Source of the DNA: an uncultured Paracoccaceae bacterium
Lineage (GTDB): Bacteria > Pseudomonadota > Alphaproteobacteria > Rhodobacterales > Rhodobacteraceae
Reading direction: 5' to 3'
Length of the DNA: 64,000 nt
Assembly: GCA_947503765.1 (NCBI GenBank)
Contig: CANNFA010000003.1
Location: forward strand, 496,001-560,000
The notes under the pieces were generated by a model, which did not search any database, was not told the DNA's origin, and worked only from the letters and a program-made list of their open reading frames with translations. The position numbers were made by a program, and so were the translations under genes. Of this stretch, positions 42,545 through 52,627 are shown in pieces; position 1 is the stretch's first letter, and each line of letters opens with the position of its first letter.

Positions 42545-42792
42545 CGTCGTACCTCCCTTGCAGAACTTGCGCGAAGCTAACCATGCGGCCGCGCGATTTG
42601 GAACAGCCGATCTGCGCGTTGCGCGCAATTTTCCGCCCGTCCCTTTCGCCGCTTCCGGAATGGCCGGACCCGGCGGCCCCCGCATATTTCGTGGAACCCG
42701 ATCACGATCTTGCAAGTTGTGGTGGCACGCGGGCCGATGAAGCGGTAGAATTGCGACAAATCACTCCGCATTCGACGGGGAGGAAACAGAGC
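42545..42792. promoter_or_regulatory. divergent region tamA / CO-dehydrogenase-like operon
   Basis: A 248-bp non-coding stretch. For tamA, TAGAAT at about 42747 is a possible -10, with TGGCAC 17 bp further upstream as a weak -35. GGAGG precedes the GTG start. No clear promoter for the minus-strand operon was found. Confidence 0.35.
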
Positions 42793-44601
42793 GTGCAGAT
42801 CAAGCTCGCCGCCCGATTGGGACAGGTACTGGCGGTCATCGGCCTGGCAGTCGCATATGCGGCGCCCGCGGCCGCGCTCGACCGGATCAGGTTGCATGTC
42901 TCCGGCGGCAACGAAACCTTGCAGCAAAGCGTTCAGGACGCGTCCCTGGTCGTGGCCGCAAAGCGCGAAGGGCGCACAAGGCCGGCGGATGTGTTCGCGG
43001 CGGCCCTCTCGGATTACGCGCGCATCCTCGATACGCTCTATGCCAGCGGCTATTACGGCGGCATCGTCCATATCCTGATCGACGGGCGCGAGGCGGCGGA
43101 CCTGCCGCTGCTGCGCGCGCCGGAGCGTATCTCGAGGATCGCGATCAGCGTCACGCCCGGCCCGCCTTTCCGATTCGGCGAGGCGCGGGTCGGTCCGCTG
43201 GTTCCCGGCACGTTCCTGCCCGAGGGGTTCCGCCCCGGCGCCCCGGCCCGCGCGCCGGTCGTCCGCCAGGCGGTGGAGGCCGCGGTGAACGAATGGCGCG
43301 CCGCCGGCTATCCCAAGGTCGGCCCCGCGGGCGAACGGGTATCCGCCGATCACGACACGGCCACGCTGGACGCGGTCGTCGCGCTCGATCCGGGGCGGCC
43401 CGCGCGGTTCGGCGATCTGCGGATCGAGACCCCCAGCGCCGTGCGTGCGGCCGCGATCCGCCGCATCGCCGGCCTGCCCAAGGGCGAACGGTTCAGCCCC
43501 GAGGCGGCGAAGCGGGTGGCCGAGCGGCTGCGCGAGACCGGCGCCTTCGCCTCTGTCTCGCTGACCGAGGCAGAGCGGATCGGCCCGGGCGGAGAGCTCG
43601 ATTTCCTGCTGGCCGTCGCCGACCGCAAACCGCGCCGCTTCGGCTTCGGCGCCGAGATCTCGTCGCTGGCCGGGCTGGAGCTGTCGGGCTTCTGGATGCA
43701 CCGCAACATCTTTGGCGGGGCCGAGCGGCTGCGGTTCGACGCCAAGGTGTCCAATATCGGCGGCACGGATAGCGGCATGGATTACCGCCTTGGCGCGCGG
43801 CTGGAGACGCCGGCGCCGTTCGGCCCGGAAACCCGCGCCTTCACCTATGTCGGGCTGGAACGGCTGGACGAGCCCGATTACCTGTCCGACAAGGTCGAGC
43901 TGGGCGTCGGCGTGGGCAAAAGGTTCTCGGACCGGATCGACGCCGAGATCGCGCTTGCCTATCTCTATTCCGAAACCGAGGACGCGCTGGGCAAGCGCAG
44001 CTTCTCGCTGCTGACCTTTCCGGCCACCGGCACCTATGACAGCCGCGACGAGCCGCTGGACGCCACTGAAGGTTTCTTCGTCAATCTGGACGTGGCACCC
44101 TTCATCGGGCTGAACAATACCGGCTCGGGCGCGCGCGTGCTGGCCGATGCGCGCAGCTATGTCGGGTTCGGCGAAAACGACCGCATGGTTCTTGCCGGGC
44201 GGCTGCAATTCGGCTCGGTCGCCGGGGCGGCGCTGACCGACGTGCACCCCGATTTCCTGTTCTATTCGGGCGGCGCGGGCACGGTGCGCGGCCACCCCTA
44301 CAAATCGCTCAATGTCGATCTGGGCGGCGGCAATTCGATCGGCGGGCGCAGCTTTGTCGGCGCCTCGGCCGAGCTTCGGGCGCGGTTCACGGATACGATC
44401 GGCGGCGTGCTGTTCGCCGATGCCGGCTATGTCGGCCCCGAAAGCTTCTATGACGGGTCGGGCGAGTGGCAGACCGGCGCGGGGATCGGCCTGCGCTATC
44501 TGACCGGGATCGGACCGATCCGGCTGGACGTGGCGGCCCCGGTCAGCGGCAGCACCGGCGACGGCGTCCAGATCTATGTGGGGATCGGACAGGCATTCTG
44601 A
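42793..44601 (+). CDS. tamA: TamA-like Omp85 assembly protein
   Basis: A 602-residue outer-membrane protein that pairs with TamB in assembling or supplying the outer membrane. The signal peptide (QVLAVIGLAVAYAAPAAA) is followed by POTRA-like modules (residues about 30-280), then a 16-strand Bam/Omp85 barrel containing FYSGGAGTVRGHPYKSL (the VRGY/F-like motif) and ending YVGIGQAF. The start is GTG 42793, supported by GGGGAGG upstream; the ATG further upstream gives a frame without a signal peptide. The stop overlaps the tamB ATG (TGATG). Confidence 0.9.
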   Translation: MQIKLAARLGQVLAVIGLAVAYAAPAAALDRIRLHVSGGNETLQQSVQDASLVVAAKREGRTRPADVFAAALSDYARILDTLYASGYYGGIVHILIDGREAADLPLLRAPERISRIAISVTPGPPFRFGEARVGPLVPGTFLPEGFRPGAPARAPVVRQAVEAAVNEWRAAGYPKVGPAGERVSADHDTATLDAVVALDPGRPARFGDLRIETPSAVRAAAIRRIAGLPKGERFSPEAAKRVAERLRETGAFASVSLTEAERIGPGGELDFLLAVADRKPRRFGFGAEISSLAGLELSGFWMHRNIFGGAERLRFDAKVSNIGGTDSGMDYRLGARLETPAPFGPETRAFTYVGLERLDEPDYLSDKVELGVGVGKRFSDRIDAEIALAYLYSETEDALGKRSFSLLTFPATGTYDSRDEPLDATEGFFVNLDVAPFIGLNNTGSGARVLADARSYVGFGENDRMVLAGRLQFGSVAGAALTDVHPDFLFYSGGAGTVRGHPYKSLNVDLGGGNSIGGRSFVGASAELRARFTDTIGGVLFADAGYVGPESFYDGSGEWQTGAGIGLRYLTGIGPIRLDVAAPVSGSTGDGVQIYVGIGQAF

Positions 44602-47600
44602 TGAAACGACTGGCATTTCTGCTGATCCTGCTTCCGGCGATGGCGCTGGGGCAGACGGCCGAGGACGAACAGCGCGACCGCGGCATCCTTCAGGGGTTCC
44701 TCGAGGACAAGCTGTCCTCGGCCGGGCGTACCATCCGCATCGACGGGTTCGCCGGCGCGCTGTCGTCGCGCGCCACGCTCGACCGGCTGACCATCGCCGA
44801 CGATGACGGCGTGTGGCTGACGCTGGAAAACGCGGTGCTGGACTGGAACCGCTCGGCGATCCTGCGCGGGCGGGTCGAGATCACGGAATTGACGGCGGAC
44901 CGGCTGGTGCTGCCGCGCCTGCCGGTCACGAACGAGCCGCCCTCGCCCGAGGCGCCCGGCTTTGCACTGCCCGAGCTGCCGGTGTCCATCGACATCGCGC
45001 GGCTGGGCATCGACCGGGCCGAGATCGGCGCGGCGATCCTGGGCGAGGATGCGGCGCTGACGCTGAGCGGGTCCGCCAGCCTTGCCTCGGGCACCGGCAA
45101 GGCCGATCTGGGCATCACCCGGCTGGACGGCCCCGAGGGGATCATCAGCATCGACGCGGCCTATTCCAATTCCACCCGCGACCTGGCGCTGTCGCTCGAT
45201 TTCAACGAGGGGCCCGGCGGTATCGCGGCGGGCCTGCTGGATCTGCCGGGCGAGCCGGCGGTGGAATTCGTCGTGACCGGCGACGGCACGCTTGACGATT
45301 TCACTGCCGAGATGCTGCTGGCCACGGACGGGATCACCCGGATCGACGGCACGGTCAGCTACGGCACTCTCGCCGCGGCGGATGGCGGCGATCCCGACAC
45401 GCGGTTCGGCGCCGACATCTCCGGCGACATCGCGCCGCTGCTGACCCCGGCCTATCAGGACTTCTTCGGCGACAGCATCGCGCTGGACGTGGCCGGCATC
45501 CGCCGCGCCGATGGCCGGCTGGAGCTGGAGCGCCTGGCGCTGGATACCCGTGCGCTGGTGCTGGAGGGCGAGGTGCGGCTGGACGCGGCAGGCTGGCCGC
45601 AGATCATCGACGTGGCCGGCCGCATCGCCCCGCGCGTTGGCGAAGGCGAGGTTCTGCTGCCGCTGACCGGCCCGAAGACCCATGTGCGCGCCGTCGATCT
45701 CGACATCTCCTACGACGCGGCGGCGGGCGAGGCGTGGTCGGCCTCGGCGCAGGTCACCGGGCTGCGGCGCGCGGACCTGTCCGTGGACCGCGCGGCCCTG
45801 TCGGGAAGCGGGACCATCGAACACGGGACCGGCAACCGCATCGGCCGGGTGACGGGGGGGCTGGATCTGGACGTGGCCGGGATCGCGCCGGCAGAGGCCG
45901 CGCTGGCCGCCGCCATCGGCGATGCGCTGACCGGCACGCTGCGCTTCGACTATGCCGAGGACGCGCCGCTGCGCCTGACCGAGCTGGCCTTGCGGGGCAG
46001 CGACTATGCCCTGACGGGTCGCGCCGATATCGGCGGGCTGCGTGACGATTTCAACCTGGCCGTGACCGGCGATGTCGGGCTGGAGGCGCGCGATCTGTCC
46101 CGCTTCGCCGCGCTGGCCGGCGCGGACCTGTCCGGCGCCGCCGACCTGACCATCGACGGGCGGATCGAGCCGCTGGCCGGCGCGTTCGACCTGACCCTTG
46201 GCGGCAGCGCCACCGATCTGGGGATCGGGCAGGATGCGCTGGACGGGCTGATCGGCGGCGACAGCACGCTGGGCGGACGCGTGGTGCGCGACACGGCCGG
46301 CCTTCGGATCGAGGATCTGCGCGTCGCCACCCCGGCCACCACCCTCACCGCCACCGGCGATCTGGCCAGCGGCGACAGCGAGGCGCGCTTTACCGTCGCG
46401 GTGGCCGATACCGGCGCCGTGGCCGAGGGGCTTTCCGGCCCTGCCCGCCTGACCGGCACGGCGCAGCAGACCGGCGACGACTGGACCTTCGCCATGTCGC
46501 TGACGGCGCCGGGCGATGTGTCGGCGCAGATCGACGCGTTCCTGTCGATGCCGGACGGGCGCGCCGAAACGGTGAACGGCATCGCCGAGATCACCGCCGG
46601 CAGCCTCGCCCCCTATTCCGCGCTGGCGGGGCGCGATCTGGGCGGCGCGCTCGACATCACGCTGGCGGGCAGCGGCCGCATTCCCGCGCAGACCTTCGAG
46701 GCCAGCGTGACCGGCGCGGCCACCGATCTTGCGCTGGGGATCGACGCGGTGGACACGCTGATGCGCGGGCGCAGCAGCCTGTCGCTGAACCTGGCGCGCG
46801 GCACGGACGGCAGGATCGCGTTCAGCGATGCGCGGTTCTCGAACCCGCAGCTGAACGCCGATCTGTCGGGCAGCATCGGCCTGGCGGGCGGCGAGGTGAC
46901 GCTGGATGCGCGGCTGCACGACATCGCGCCGCTGGTCCCCGACCTGTCCGGCCCCGCCACGCTTAGCGGGACGCTGACCCAGGGCGACGGGGATCTGCGG
47001 CTGGTCGCCGATTTCTCGGCGCCGGGCGAAACGGGCGGGCGCGTGGACGCCACCCTGGCCCTGCCGGACGGCGAGATCGGCGCGGTATCGGGTACGGCGC
47101 GGCTGCGCGTGGGCGCGCTGGCGCCCTATTCGGCGCTGGCCGGGCGGACGCTGGACGGCGCGCTGGACGTGGCCGTCAAGGCAAGCGGCGATCCATCGGC
47201 GCTGACCGGGCGGGCAGAGGTAAGCGGCACGGCGCGGGATCTGGTCATCGACATCGCGCCGGTGGACCGGCTGCTGGCCGGGCGCACCGAACTGGACATC
47301 GCCGCCGCACGCGATTCCGGCGGCGTGCTGCGCTTCGAGCGGGCAAAGCTGTTGTCGCCCCAGGCGACACTTGGCGCGACCGGCTTCATCGGGCCGGCGG
47401 ACGGGCGCATCGCCTTCGACGCGGCGCTGACCGACCTGTCGGCCACCGCCCCCGGCGTGACCGGGGCCGCGACGATGCAGGGCGTGCTGACGCGCACCGG
47501 CGACGACCTGCGGCTGAACGCGGGCTTTTCCGGCCCCGGCGAGGCGGGCGGATCGCTGGACGCCGCGCTGGCCATTCCCGGCGGCGTGCCCGGCGCGGCC

Positions 47601-49394
47601 AGCCTGCGCGCCGATATCGCCGTGGCCTCGCTCGCACCCTACGCGGCACTGGCCGGGCGGCAGATCGGCGGCGGGATCACGCTGGAGCTGGACGCCGAGG
47701 GCGATCTGACGGACCTGACCGGCAGGGTCGATGCAACCGCCACCGGCCGCGACCTGCGCGCCGGGACAGAGGCGCTTGACCGGCTGCTGGCCGGGCAGAG
47801 CAAGCTGGCCCTGTCGCTTCGCCGCGGCAGCGATGGGCAGATCACCTTCGATCGCGCCGATTTCACCGCCCCGCGGCTGAGCGCCGATCTGACCGGCCGC
47901 GTCGGCCGCGAGGGCGGCACCGCGCAATTCGATCTGCGCCTTGCCGATATCGGCGTGTTCGGCGCCGGCATTTCCGGCCCAGCCTCGGCGCGCGGCAGCC
48001 TCGGCTCGGACGGGTCGGGCTGGCGGCTGTCGGCCGAGGCGACCGGCCCCGGCGGGCTGTCGGCGCGGATCGGCGGCACGCTGGCGCAGGATTTCGCCCG
48101 CGCCAACCTGACCGCCACCGGCACCGGCCGGCTGGAGATCGCCAATGCCTTCATCTCGCCCAACCTCGTCGCGGGGCGCGCCGATTTCGACCTGGCGCTG
48201 AACGGGCCGCTGGCGGTGACATCCGTGTCGGGCCGGGTGACCAGCAGCGGCGCAACCGTGACGGTGCCCGCGCTGAAGCTGAACCTGTCGGGCGTCGACG
48301 CCGCTATCCGGCTGTCGGGCGGCGCGGCCGAGATCGACGTGTCAGGCGCGGGATCGCAGGGCGGGCGCGTCAGCGTTTCGGGCCGCGTCGGGCTGGAGCC
48401 GCCGTTCGACGGCGCGCTGGTCATCGACGTGCGCGATGCCGGCCTGGTCGAGCCGGGGCTCTACGAGACCACCGTAAACGGGCGCATCACCATCGACGGG
48501 CCGATGACCGGCGGCGCGCGCATCGCCGGGGCGCTGACCCTGGGCGAGGTCGAGGTGCGCATCCCTTCGGGCGGCGGGCTGATCTCGGGCGAGTTGCCGG
48601 GCGAGCTGGTGCATCGCAACGAGCCGCCCTCGGTGCTGCGCACCCGGGCCCGCGCCGGGCTGCTGGACGCCGGCAATGGCGGCGCGGCGCCCGGCCGGCC
48701 CTATGCGCTGGACCTGACGGTGAACGCGCCGTCGCAGATCTTCGTGCGCGGCCGCGGGCTGGACGCAGAGCTTGGCGGGCAGTTGCGGCTGACCGGCACG
48801 ACCGACAACGTCGTCACCTCGGGGCGGTTCGAGCTGATCCGCGGGCGGCTCGACATCCTGGGCGAGCGGCTGGTGCTGGACGAGGGGACGATCCGGCTTG
48901 AGGGCGATTTCAACCCCTATTTGCGGCTGGTGGCGACCACCGTGTCAGGCGACATCACGATCCGGATCGTGATCGAGGGGCTGCTGTCCGATCCCGATCT
49001 GGAGATCACCTCGCAGCCCGACCTGCCCGAGGAGGAGGTGCTGGCGCGGCTGCTGTTCGAGCGCGGGATCGAGAACATCTCGGCCCTGCAGGCGGTGCAG
49101 CTTGCGGCCGCGGTGCGCACCCTCGCGGGCGGCGGCGGCGGCGGCATAGTCGGGCGCCTGCGCGAGGATTTCGGGCTGGACGACCTGGACGTGACCACCG
49201 GCGCGGACGGCAATACCGCGGTGCAGGCGGGCAAGTACATCTCCGAGAACATCTATACCGGGGTGACGGTGGATTCGACCGGCCGCAGCAAGGTGGACCT
49301 GAACCTCGAAGTCAGCCCCTCGATCACCGCGCGCGGCTCGGTCTCGTCGGACGGGGACACGTCGCTCGGGGTGTTCTTCGAGCGCGATTACTGA
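44601..49394 (+). CDS. tamB: TamB-like translocation/assembly protein (DUF490)
   Basis: A 1597-residue periplasm-spanning protein anchored by an N-terminal signal-anchor (RLAFLLILLPAMALGQ). Most of the length is beta-taco/AsmA-like sequence. Residues from about 500 to 1180 contain four tandem modules, each beginning with a variant of APYSALAGR, at spacings of 510, 513 and 513 bp. The C-terminal DUF490 domain is recognisable in GRFELIRGRLDILGERLVLDEGTI and DLPEEEVLARLLFERG, ending GVFFERDY. TamB forms a groove for lipids or proteins between membranes, with TamA at the outer membrane. It starts at ATG 44601, overlapping the tamA stop. Confidence 0.93.
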   Translation: MKRLAFLLILLPAMALGQTAEDEQRDRGILQGFLEDKLSSAGRTIRIDGFAGALSSRATLDRLTIADDDGVWLTLENAVLDWNRSAILRGRVEITELTADRLVLPRLPVTNEPPSPEAPGFALPELPVSIDIARLGIDRAEIGAAILGEDAALTLSGSASLASGTGKADLGITRLDGPEGIISIDAAYSNSTRDLALSLDFNEGPGGIAAGLLDLPGEPAVEFVVTGDGTLDDFTAEMLLATDGITRIDGTVSYGTLAAADGGDPDTRFGADISGDIAPLLTPAYQDFFGDSIALDVAGIRRADGRLELERLALDTRALVLEGEVRLDAAGWPQIIDVAGRIAPRVGEGEVLLPLTGPKTHVRAVDLDISYDAAAGEAWSASAQVTGLRRADLSVDRAALSGSGTIEHGTGNRIGRVTGGLDLDVAGIAPAEAALAAAIGDALTGTLRFDYAEDAPLRLTELALRGSDYALTGRADIGGLRDDFNLAVTGDVGLEARDLSRFAALAGADLSGAADLTIDGRIEPLAGAFDLTLGGSATDLGIGQDALDGLIGGDSTLGGRVVRDTAGLRIEDLRVATPATTLTATGDLASGDSEARFTVAVADTGAVAEGLSGPARLTGTAQQTGDDWTFAMSLTAPGDVSAQIDAFLSMPDGRAETVNGIAEITAGSLAPYSALAGRDLGGALDITLAGSGRIPAQTFEASVTGAATDLALGIDAVDTLMRGRSSLSLNLARGTDGRIAFSDARFSNPQLNADLSGSIGLAGGEVTLDARLHDIAPLVPDLSGPATLSGTLTQGDGDLRLVADFSAPGETGGRVDATLALPDGEIGAVSGTARLRVGALAPYSALAGRTLDGALDVAVKASGDPSALTGRAEVSGTARDLVIDIAPVDRLLAGRTELDIAAARDSGGVLRFERAKLLSPQATLGATGFIGPADGRIAFDAALTDLSATAPGVTGAATMQGVLTRTGDDLRLNAGFSGPGEAGGSLDAALAIPGGVPGAASLRADIAVASLAPYAALAGRQIGGGITLELDAEGDLTDLTGRVDATATGRDLRAGTEALDRLLAGQSKLALSLRRGSDGQITFDRADFTAPRLSADLTGRVGREGGTAQFDLRLADIGVFGAGISGPASARGSLGSDGSGWRLSAEATGPGGLSARIGGTLAQDFARANLTATGTGRLEIANAFISPNLVAGRADFDLALNGPLAVTSVSGRVTSSGATVTVPALKLNLSGVDAAIRLSGGAAEIDVSGAGSQGGRVSVSGRVGLEPPFDGALVIDVRDAGLVEPGLYETTVNGRITIDGPMTGGARIAGALTLGEVEVRIPSGGGLISGELPGELVHRNEPPSVLRTRARAGLLDAGNGGAAPGRPYALDLTVNAPSQIFVRGRGLDAELGGQLRLTGTTDNVVTSGRFELIRGRLDILGERLVLDEGTIRLEGDFNPYLRLVATTVSGDITIRIVIEGLLSDPDLEITSQPDLPEEEVLARLLFERGIENISALQAVQLAAAVRTLAGGGGGGIVGRLREDFGLDDLDVTTGADGNTAVQAGKYISENIYTGVTVDSTGRSKVDLNLEVSPSITARGSVSSDGDTSLGVFFERDY
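46101..48150 (+). repeat. four 171-codon tandem modules within tamB
   Basis: The motif A-L-A-G-R/A recurs at 46101, 46611, 47124 and 47637, giving 170-, 171- and 171-codon units. Each also carries a D-L/TDLxI-type step about 30 residues in and a LSGPA/ISGPA step about 90 residues in. Confidence 0.85.
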
Positions 49395-49508
49395 TCGGGC
49401 GTGATTGCCGGCGCAGGGGCTGGGGCCGGGCCCGCTCGGCCGCGCTGGAATGCCGGCCAGGGCGCGGATGCATCGCGCCCGGTTGCGGAACCCGGCAGCC
49501 CGCGCGCC

Positions 49509-49883
49509 TCAGACGTCCTCCGGCCCCGGGGGCGGGTCGTCATAGACCGCCCAGCCGAAATCGCGGCCGGTTTCCGGCAGATCGGCCTCTTTCACCCGCG
49601 CCTGAAGATAGGTCTTGGCGATGAAATTCGCCGAGACCGGCGCGGTCAGGAACAGGAACAGCGTGATCAGCAGTTCATGAAAAGAGAAACTGCCCTTCAC
49701 CAGCCAGAAATACAGCATCGACGCGATCAGCACCCCGCCGACCCCCAGCGTCGTCGCCTTGGTCGGCGCGTGCAGACGCTGCATCGTGTTGCGCAGCACC
49801 AGCAGCCCGAACGAGCCGACCAGCCCGAACACGCCGCCGATCACCAGAAACAGCGCCACGAGGATTTCCACGATCTGTTCCAT
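49509..49883 (-). CDS. mnhG: monovalent cation/H+ antiporter subunit G
   Basis: A 124-residue membrane protein with three hydrophobic segments; MEQIVEILVALFLVIGGVFGLVGS, RLHAPTKATTLGVGGVLIAS and HELLITLFLFLTAPVSANFI match MnhG/PhaG. It is the last gene of the mnhA(B)CDEFG operon, 10 bp after mnhF. Confidence 0.93.
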   Translation of the reverse strand: MEQIVEILVALFLVIGGVFGLVGSFGLLVLRNTMQRLHAPTKATTLGVGGVLIASMLYFWLVKGSFSFHELLITLFLFLTAPVSANFIAKTYLQARVKEADLPETGRDFGWAVYDDPPPGPEDV

Positions 49884-49893
49884 GCCCCGCCCC

Positions 49894-50163
49894 CTATTCG
49901 ATGATGTCGCCGCGCAGCACGAACCGGCAATAGGCGACCGTGGCCACGAAACCGACCATGGCGATCAGCATCGCCGCCTCGAAATAGATCGCCGTGCCCT
50001 TCCAGATGCCATAGACCACCAGCATCGCGATCACGTCGATCACCATCGTGTCCAGCGCCAGGATCCGGTCGGCATTGGTCGGCCCGGCGACGATCCGCCA
50101 AAGGTTGAACAGCAGCGCCAGCCCGAAACAGGCGAAGGCGAAATAGACCGCGGCCTCGATCAT
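49894..50163 (-). CDS. mnhF: monovalent cation/H+ antiporter subunit F
   Basis: An 89-residue protein with three hydrophobic segments and the MnhF signature GPTNADRILALDTMVID followed by EAAMLIAMVGFVATVAYCRF. The start at ATG 50161-50163 overlaps the mnhE stop (ATGA). Confidence 0.94.
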   Translation of the reverse strand: MIEAAVYFAFACFGLALLFNLWRIVAGPTNADRILALDTMVIDVIAMLVVYGIWKGTAIYFEAAMLIAMVGFVATVAYCRFVLRGDIIE

Positions 50164-50651
50164 TCGAATATCTCCTTGAGCCGGTACTCGTAGCGCTCCT
50201 TGATCTGCTGGCGAATCCCGTCGGGATCGCCGGTGTCGAGACAATGCACCAGAAGCGCCCGGCCATCCGCCGCCAGCACCGAGGTGACGGTGCCGGGGGT
50301 CATGGTGATCGTGCCGGCAAGCACGGTGATCGCCTCGGGAGAGCGCAGGTCGAGCGGCACCGCGATCCAGTGCGACTGGATCGCGTCGTTGCGCTTGAAC
50401 AGGATGACCAGCGCCACCTCGACATTGGCCAGCACGATGTCCCACAGCACCACCAGCGCATATTCGATCATCCGCAGCGGCCGGCCGACCTTGGGCCGGT
50501 TCGGCCAGTAGGGCTGTGTCAGGAACGGCAGCGCCACGCCGAAGACCAGCCCCAGAAAGACGTTGCCGGGGGTGACCTTGTTGACCAGCGCCAGCCAGAC
50601 CAGCGCCAGCGTCAAGCTCAGATAGGGGTGTGGAAAGATGCGCCGGATCAC
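50160..50651 (-). CDS. mnhE: monovalent cation/H+ antiporter subunit E
   Basis: A 163-residue protein with a hydrophobic N-terminal half and a cytoplasmic C-terminal half. The region AITVLAGTITMTPGTVTSVLAADG is conserved in MnhE. Both ends overlap neighbours by four bases (mnhF, mnhD). Confidence 0.94.
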   Translation of the reverse strand: MIRRIFPHPYLSLTLALVWLALVNKVTPGNVFLGLVFGVALPFLTQPYWPNRPKVGRPLRMIEYALVVLWDIVLANVEVALVILFKRNDAIQSHWIAVPLDLRSPEAITVLAGTITMTPGTVTSVLAADGRALLVHCLDTGDPDGIRQQIKERYEYRLKEIFE

Positions 50652-52249
50652 TGTCCGCCCTCCTCTGCGGCGCTGCCGTCCGCGCCTGCGCGCGCGCGCT
50701 CCAGCGCGGCCTCCGCCTCGCCCTCGGGCAGCACGGCGGCGATATAGGCGCTGGCGTCGAACAGCTCTGCCGCCGTCTGCTCAAGGTAGATTGCCACCGG
50801 CCGGGCAAAGGCCACAAGACAGGCCAGCACCCCCAGCGCGGCAAAGACCGGCGCCAGCGCCAGCGCGGTGGCGGGCGGATCGGAGGGGCCGGGCGTGCCG
50901 GAGTCGGGCGTCTCGTCCGCCGGGATGGCGGTGGATTTCCAGAACAGCTGGCTGCCGGCGCGGCCGAAGCCGACGATCACCATCAGCGACGTGCCCAGGA
51001 TGAAGCTCCAGGCCCAGGCCATCTGTCCCGGCGCGCGCAGCGCGTCCAGCACCAGCAGCTTGCCGAAGAACCCGCTGAGCGGCGGCATCCCCGCCATGCC
51101 GATCGCCCCCGCGAAGAACAGCGCCGCGAACAGCCCGTTCTGGCTGGTCACCGGCACCGCGCGGCGCAAGTCACCGGTGCCCCTGCGCGCCAGCACCAGG
51201 TCGGCCAGCAGGTACAGGGCGGCGGCGGCGAAGGTCGAGTGCAGCAGGTAATAGAGCGCGGCAAAGGCCGCCTCGGGGGTGAAGGCCGCGACCGCCAGCA
51301 TCAGCGTGCCCATCGAGCCGACCACCGAGAACGAGATCAGCATCATCAGCCGCGTCGCCCCCAGCACTCCCAGCGCGCCGATCGCCACCGTGACCAGCGC
51401 CGCGGGGAACAGCCAGTCGCCCGGCAGGCCCGCGATGGCATCCGAGCCGGGGCCGAAGATCGTGCTGTGGATGCGCAGGATCGCATAGGCGCCCACCTTG
51501 GTCATGATGGCGAACAGTGCCGCCACCGGCGCGGGCGCGTTGGAATAGGTCGCGGGCAGCCAGAACTGCACCGGGAACAGCGCCGCCTTGATCGCGAAGA
51601 CGATCATCAGCAGCATCGCCGCCACCCGGATCAGGCCCGCATCGTCCGGCGGGATCTGCTGCACCTTGACCGCGAGATCCGCGATGTTCAGCGTGCCGGT
51701 CGTGGCGTAAAGCGTGCCCAGCGCGAACAGGAACAGCGTCGATCCGGCAAGGTTCATCACCACGTATTGCAGCCCCGCCCGAAGCCGCACGCGCCCGCCC
51801 GAATGGATCATCAGCCCGTAGGACGCGATCAGCAAGATCTCGAAGAACACGAACAGGTTGAACGCGTCCCCGGTCAGAAAGGCGCCGCAGATCCCCATGA
51901 GCTGGAACTGGAACAGGGCGTGGAAATGCCGCCCGCGCGCATCCCACCCGGTCGCCATTGCGTGGACCAGCACGATCAGCGCAAGCACCGCCGTCACCAG
52001 CACCAGCATCGCCGACAGCCGGTCCAGCACCAGCACGATGCCGAACGGCGCCGGCCAGTCGCCCAGCCGGTAGACATGCACACTGCCGTCGGCCGCGATC
52101 CAGACCAGACCGGCCGCGATCACCGCCAGCGCCAGCGCCCCGGCCATCGAGGCGGCGCGCGCCAGCACCATGTCGTGGCGCATCACGAAGGCGATCATCG
52201 GCGCCAGCAGCGCCGGCAGCACGACCGGGGCGATGATCCAGTGGTTCAT
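50648..52249 (-). CDS. mnhD: monovalent cation/H+ antiporter subunit D
   Basis: A 533-residue integral membrane protein of the complex I NuoM/N family that forms one of the ion-translocating channels. Features include LFVFFEILLIASYGLMIHSGG, the transport-core region SNAPAPVAALFAIMTKVGAYAILR and FPVQFWLPATYS with the conserved Lys. It has about fourteen hydrophobic segments and overlaps mnhE and mnhC by four bases each. Confidence 0.95.
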   Translation of the reverse strand: MNHWIIAPVVLPALLAPMIAFVMRHDMVLARAASMAGALALAVIAAGLVWIAADGSVHVYRLGDWPAPFGIVLVLDRLSAMLVLVTAVLALIVLVHAMATGWDARGRHFHALFQFQLMGICGAFLTGDAFNLFVFFEILLIASYGLMIHSGGRVRLRAGLQYVVMNLAGSTLFLFALGTLYATTGTLNIADLAVKVQQIPPDDAGLIRVAAMLLMIVFAIKAALFPVQFWLPATYSNAPAPVAALFAIMTKVGAYAILRIHSTIFGPGSDAIAGLPGDWLFPAALVTVAIGALGVLGATRLMMLISFSVVGSMGTLMLAVAAFTPEAAFAALYYLLHSTFAAAALYLLADLVLARRGTGDLRRAVPVTSQNGLFAALFFAGAIGMAGMPPLSGFFGKLLVLDALRAPGQMAWAWSFILGTSLMVIVGFGRAGSQLFWKSTAIPADETPDSGTPGPSDPPATALALAPVFAALGVLACLVAFARPVAIYLEQTAAELFDASAYIAAVLPEGEAEAALERARAGADGSAAEEGGQ

Positions 52250-52626
52250 TCCCGGCCCTCCGCGTCATCGCCCTTATCGGAGCCCCTATCCTGTGCCTCG
52301 TCGCCCTGCATGTTGATGCTGTCGTCGCCGGTCTCCAGGTAGGCGCCCAGCGCGATCATCACCAGCACCGCGGTCATCCCGAAGGAAATCACGATCGCCG
52401 TCAGCACCAGCGCCTGCGGCAGCGGGTCTGTATAGGCCGGATCGCCGTATTTCTGCAGGATCGGCGGCGCATTGACCGCCAGCCGCCCGGTCGCGAACAG
52501 GAACACGTTGACCGCATAGGACAGCAGCGCCAGCCCGACGATCACCGGAAACGCCCGCAGCCGCAGGATCAGGTACACGCCGCCCGCGGTCAGGATCGCC
52601 ACGGCACTTGCGACCAACGCCTCCAT
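52246..52626 (-). CDS. mnhC: monovalent cation/H+ antiporter subunit C
   Basis: A 126-residue NuoK-like protein with three hydrophobic segments (EALVASAVAILTAGGVYLILRLR at the start, FPVIVGLALLSYAVNVFLFATG, PQALVLTAIVISFGMTAVLVMIALGAY). The C-terminal tail is acidic. It begins 2 bp after the mnhA stop and overlaps mnhD. Confidence 0.94.
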   Translation of the reverse strand: MEALVASAVAILTAGGVYLILRLRAFPVIVGLALLSYAVNVFLFATGRLAVNAPPILQKYGDPAYTDPLPQALVLTAIVISFGMTAVLVMIALGAYLETGDDSINMQGDEAQDRGSDKGDDAEGRE

Positions 52627-52627
52627 C

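Noticed and set aside
42735-42755. Sigma-54 promoter before tamA (TGGCAC present)
   Set aside because: The TTGC element is not found at the required distance, so TGGCAC alone is not convincing.
44574-47927. 1117-codon open frame antisense to tamB
   Set aside because: It is an artefact of GC-rich codon bias. The tamB frame has a signal anchor, modules and DUF490.
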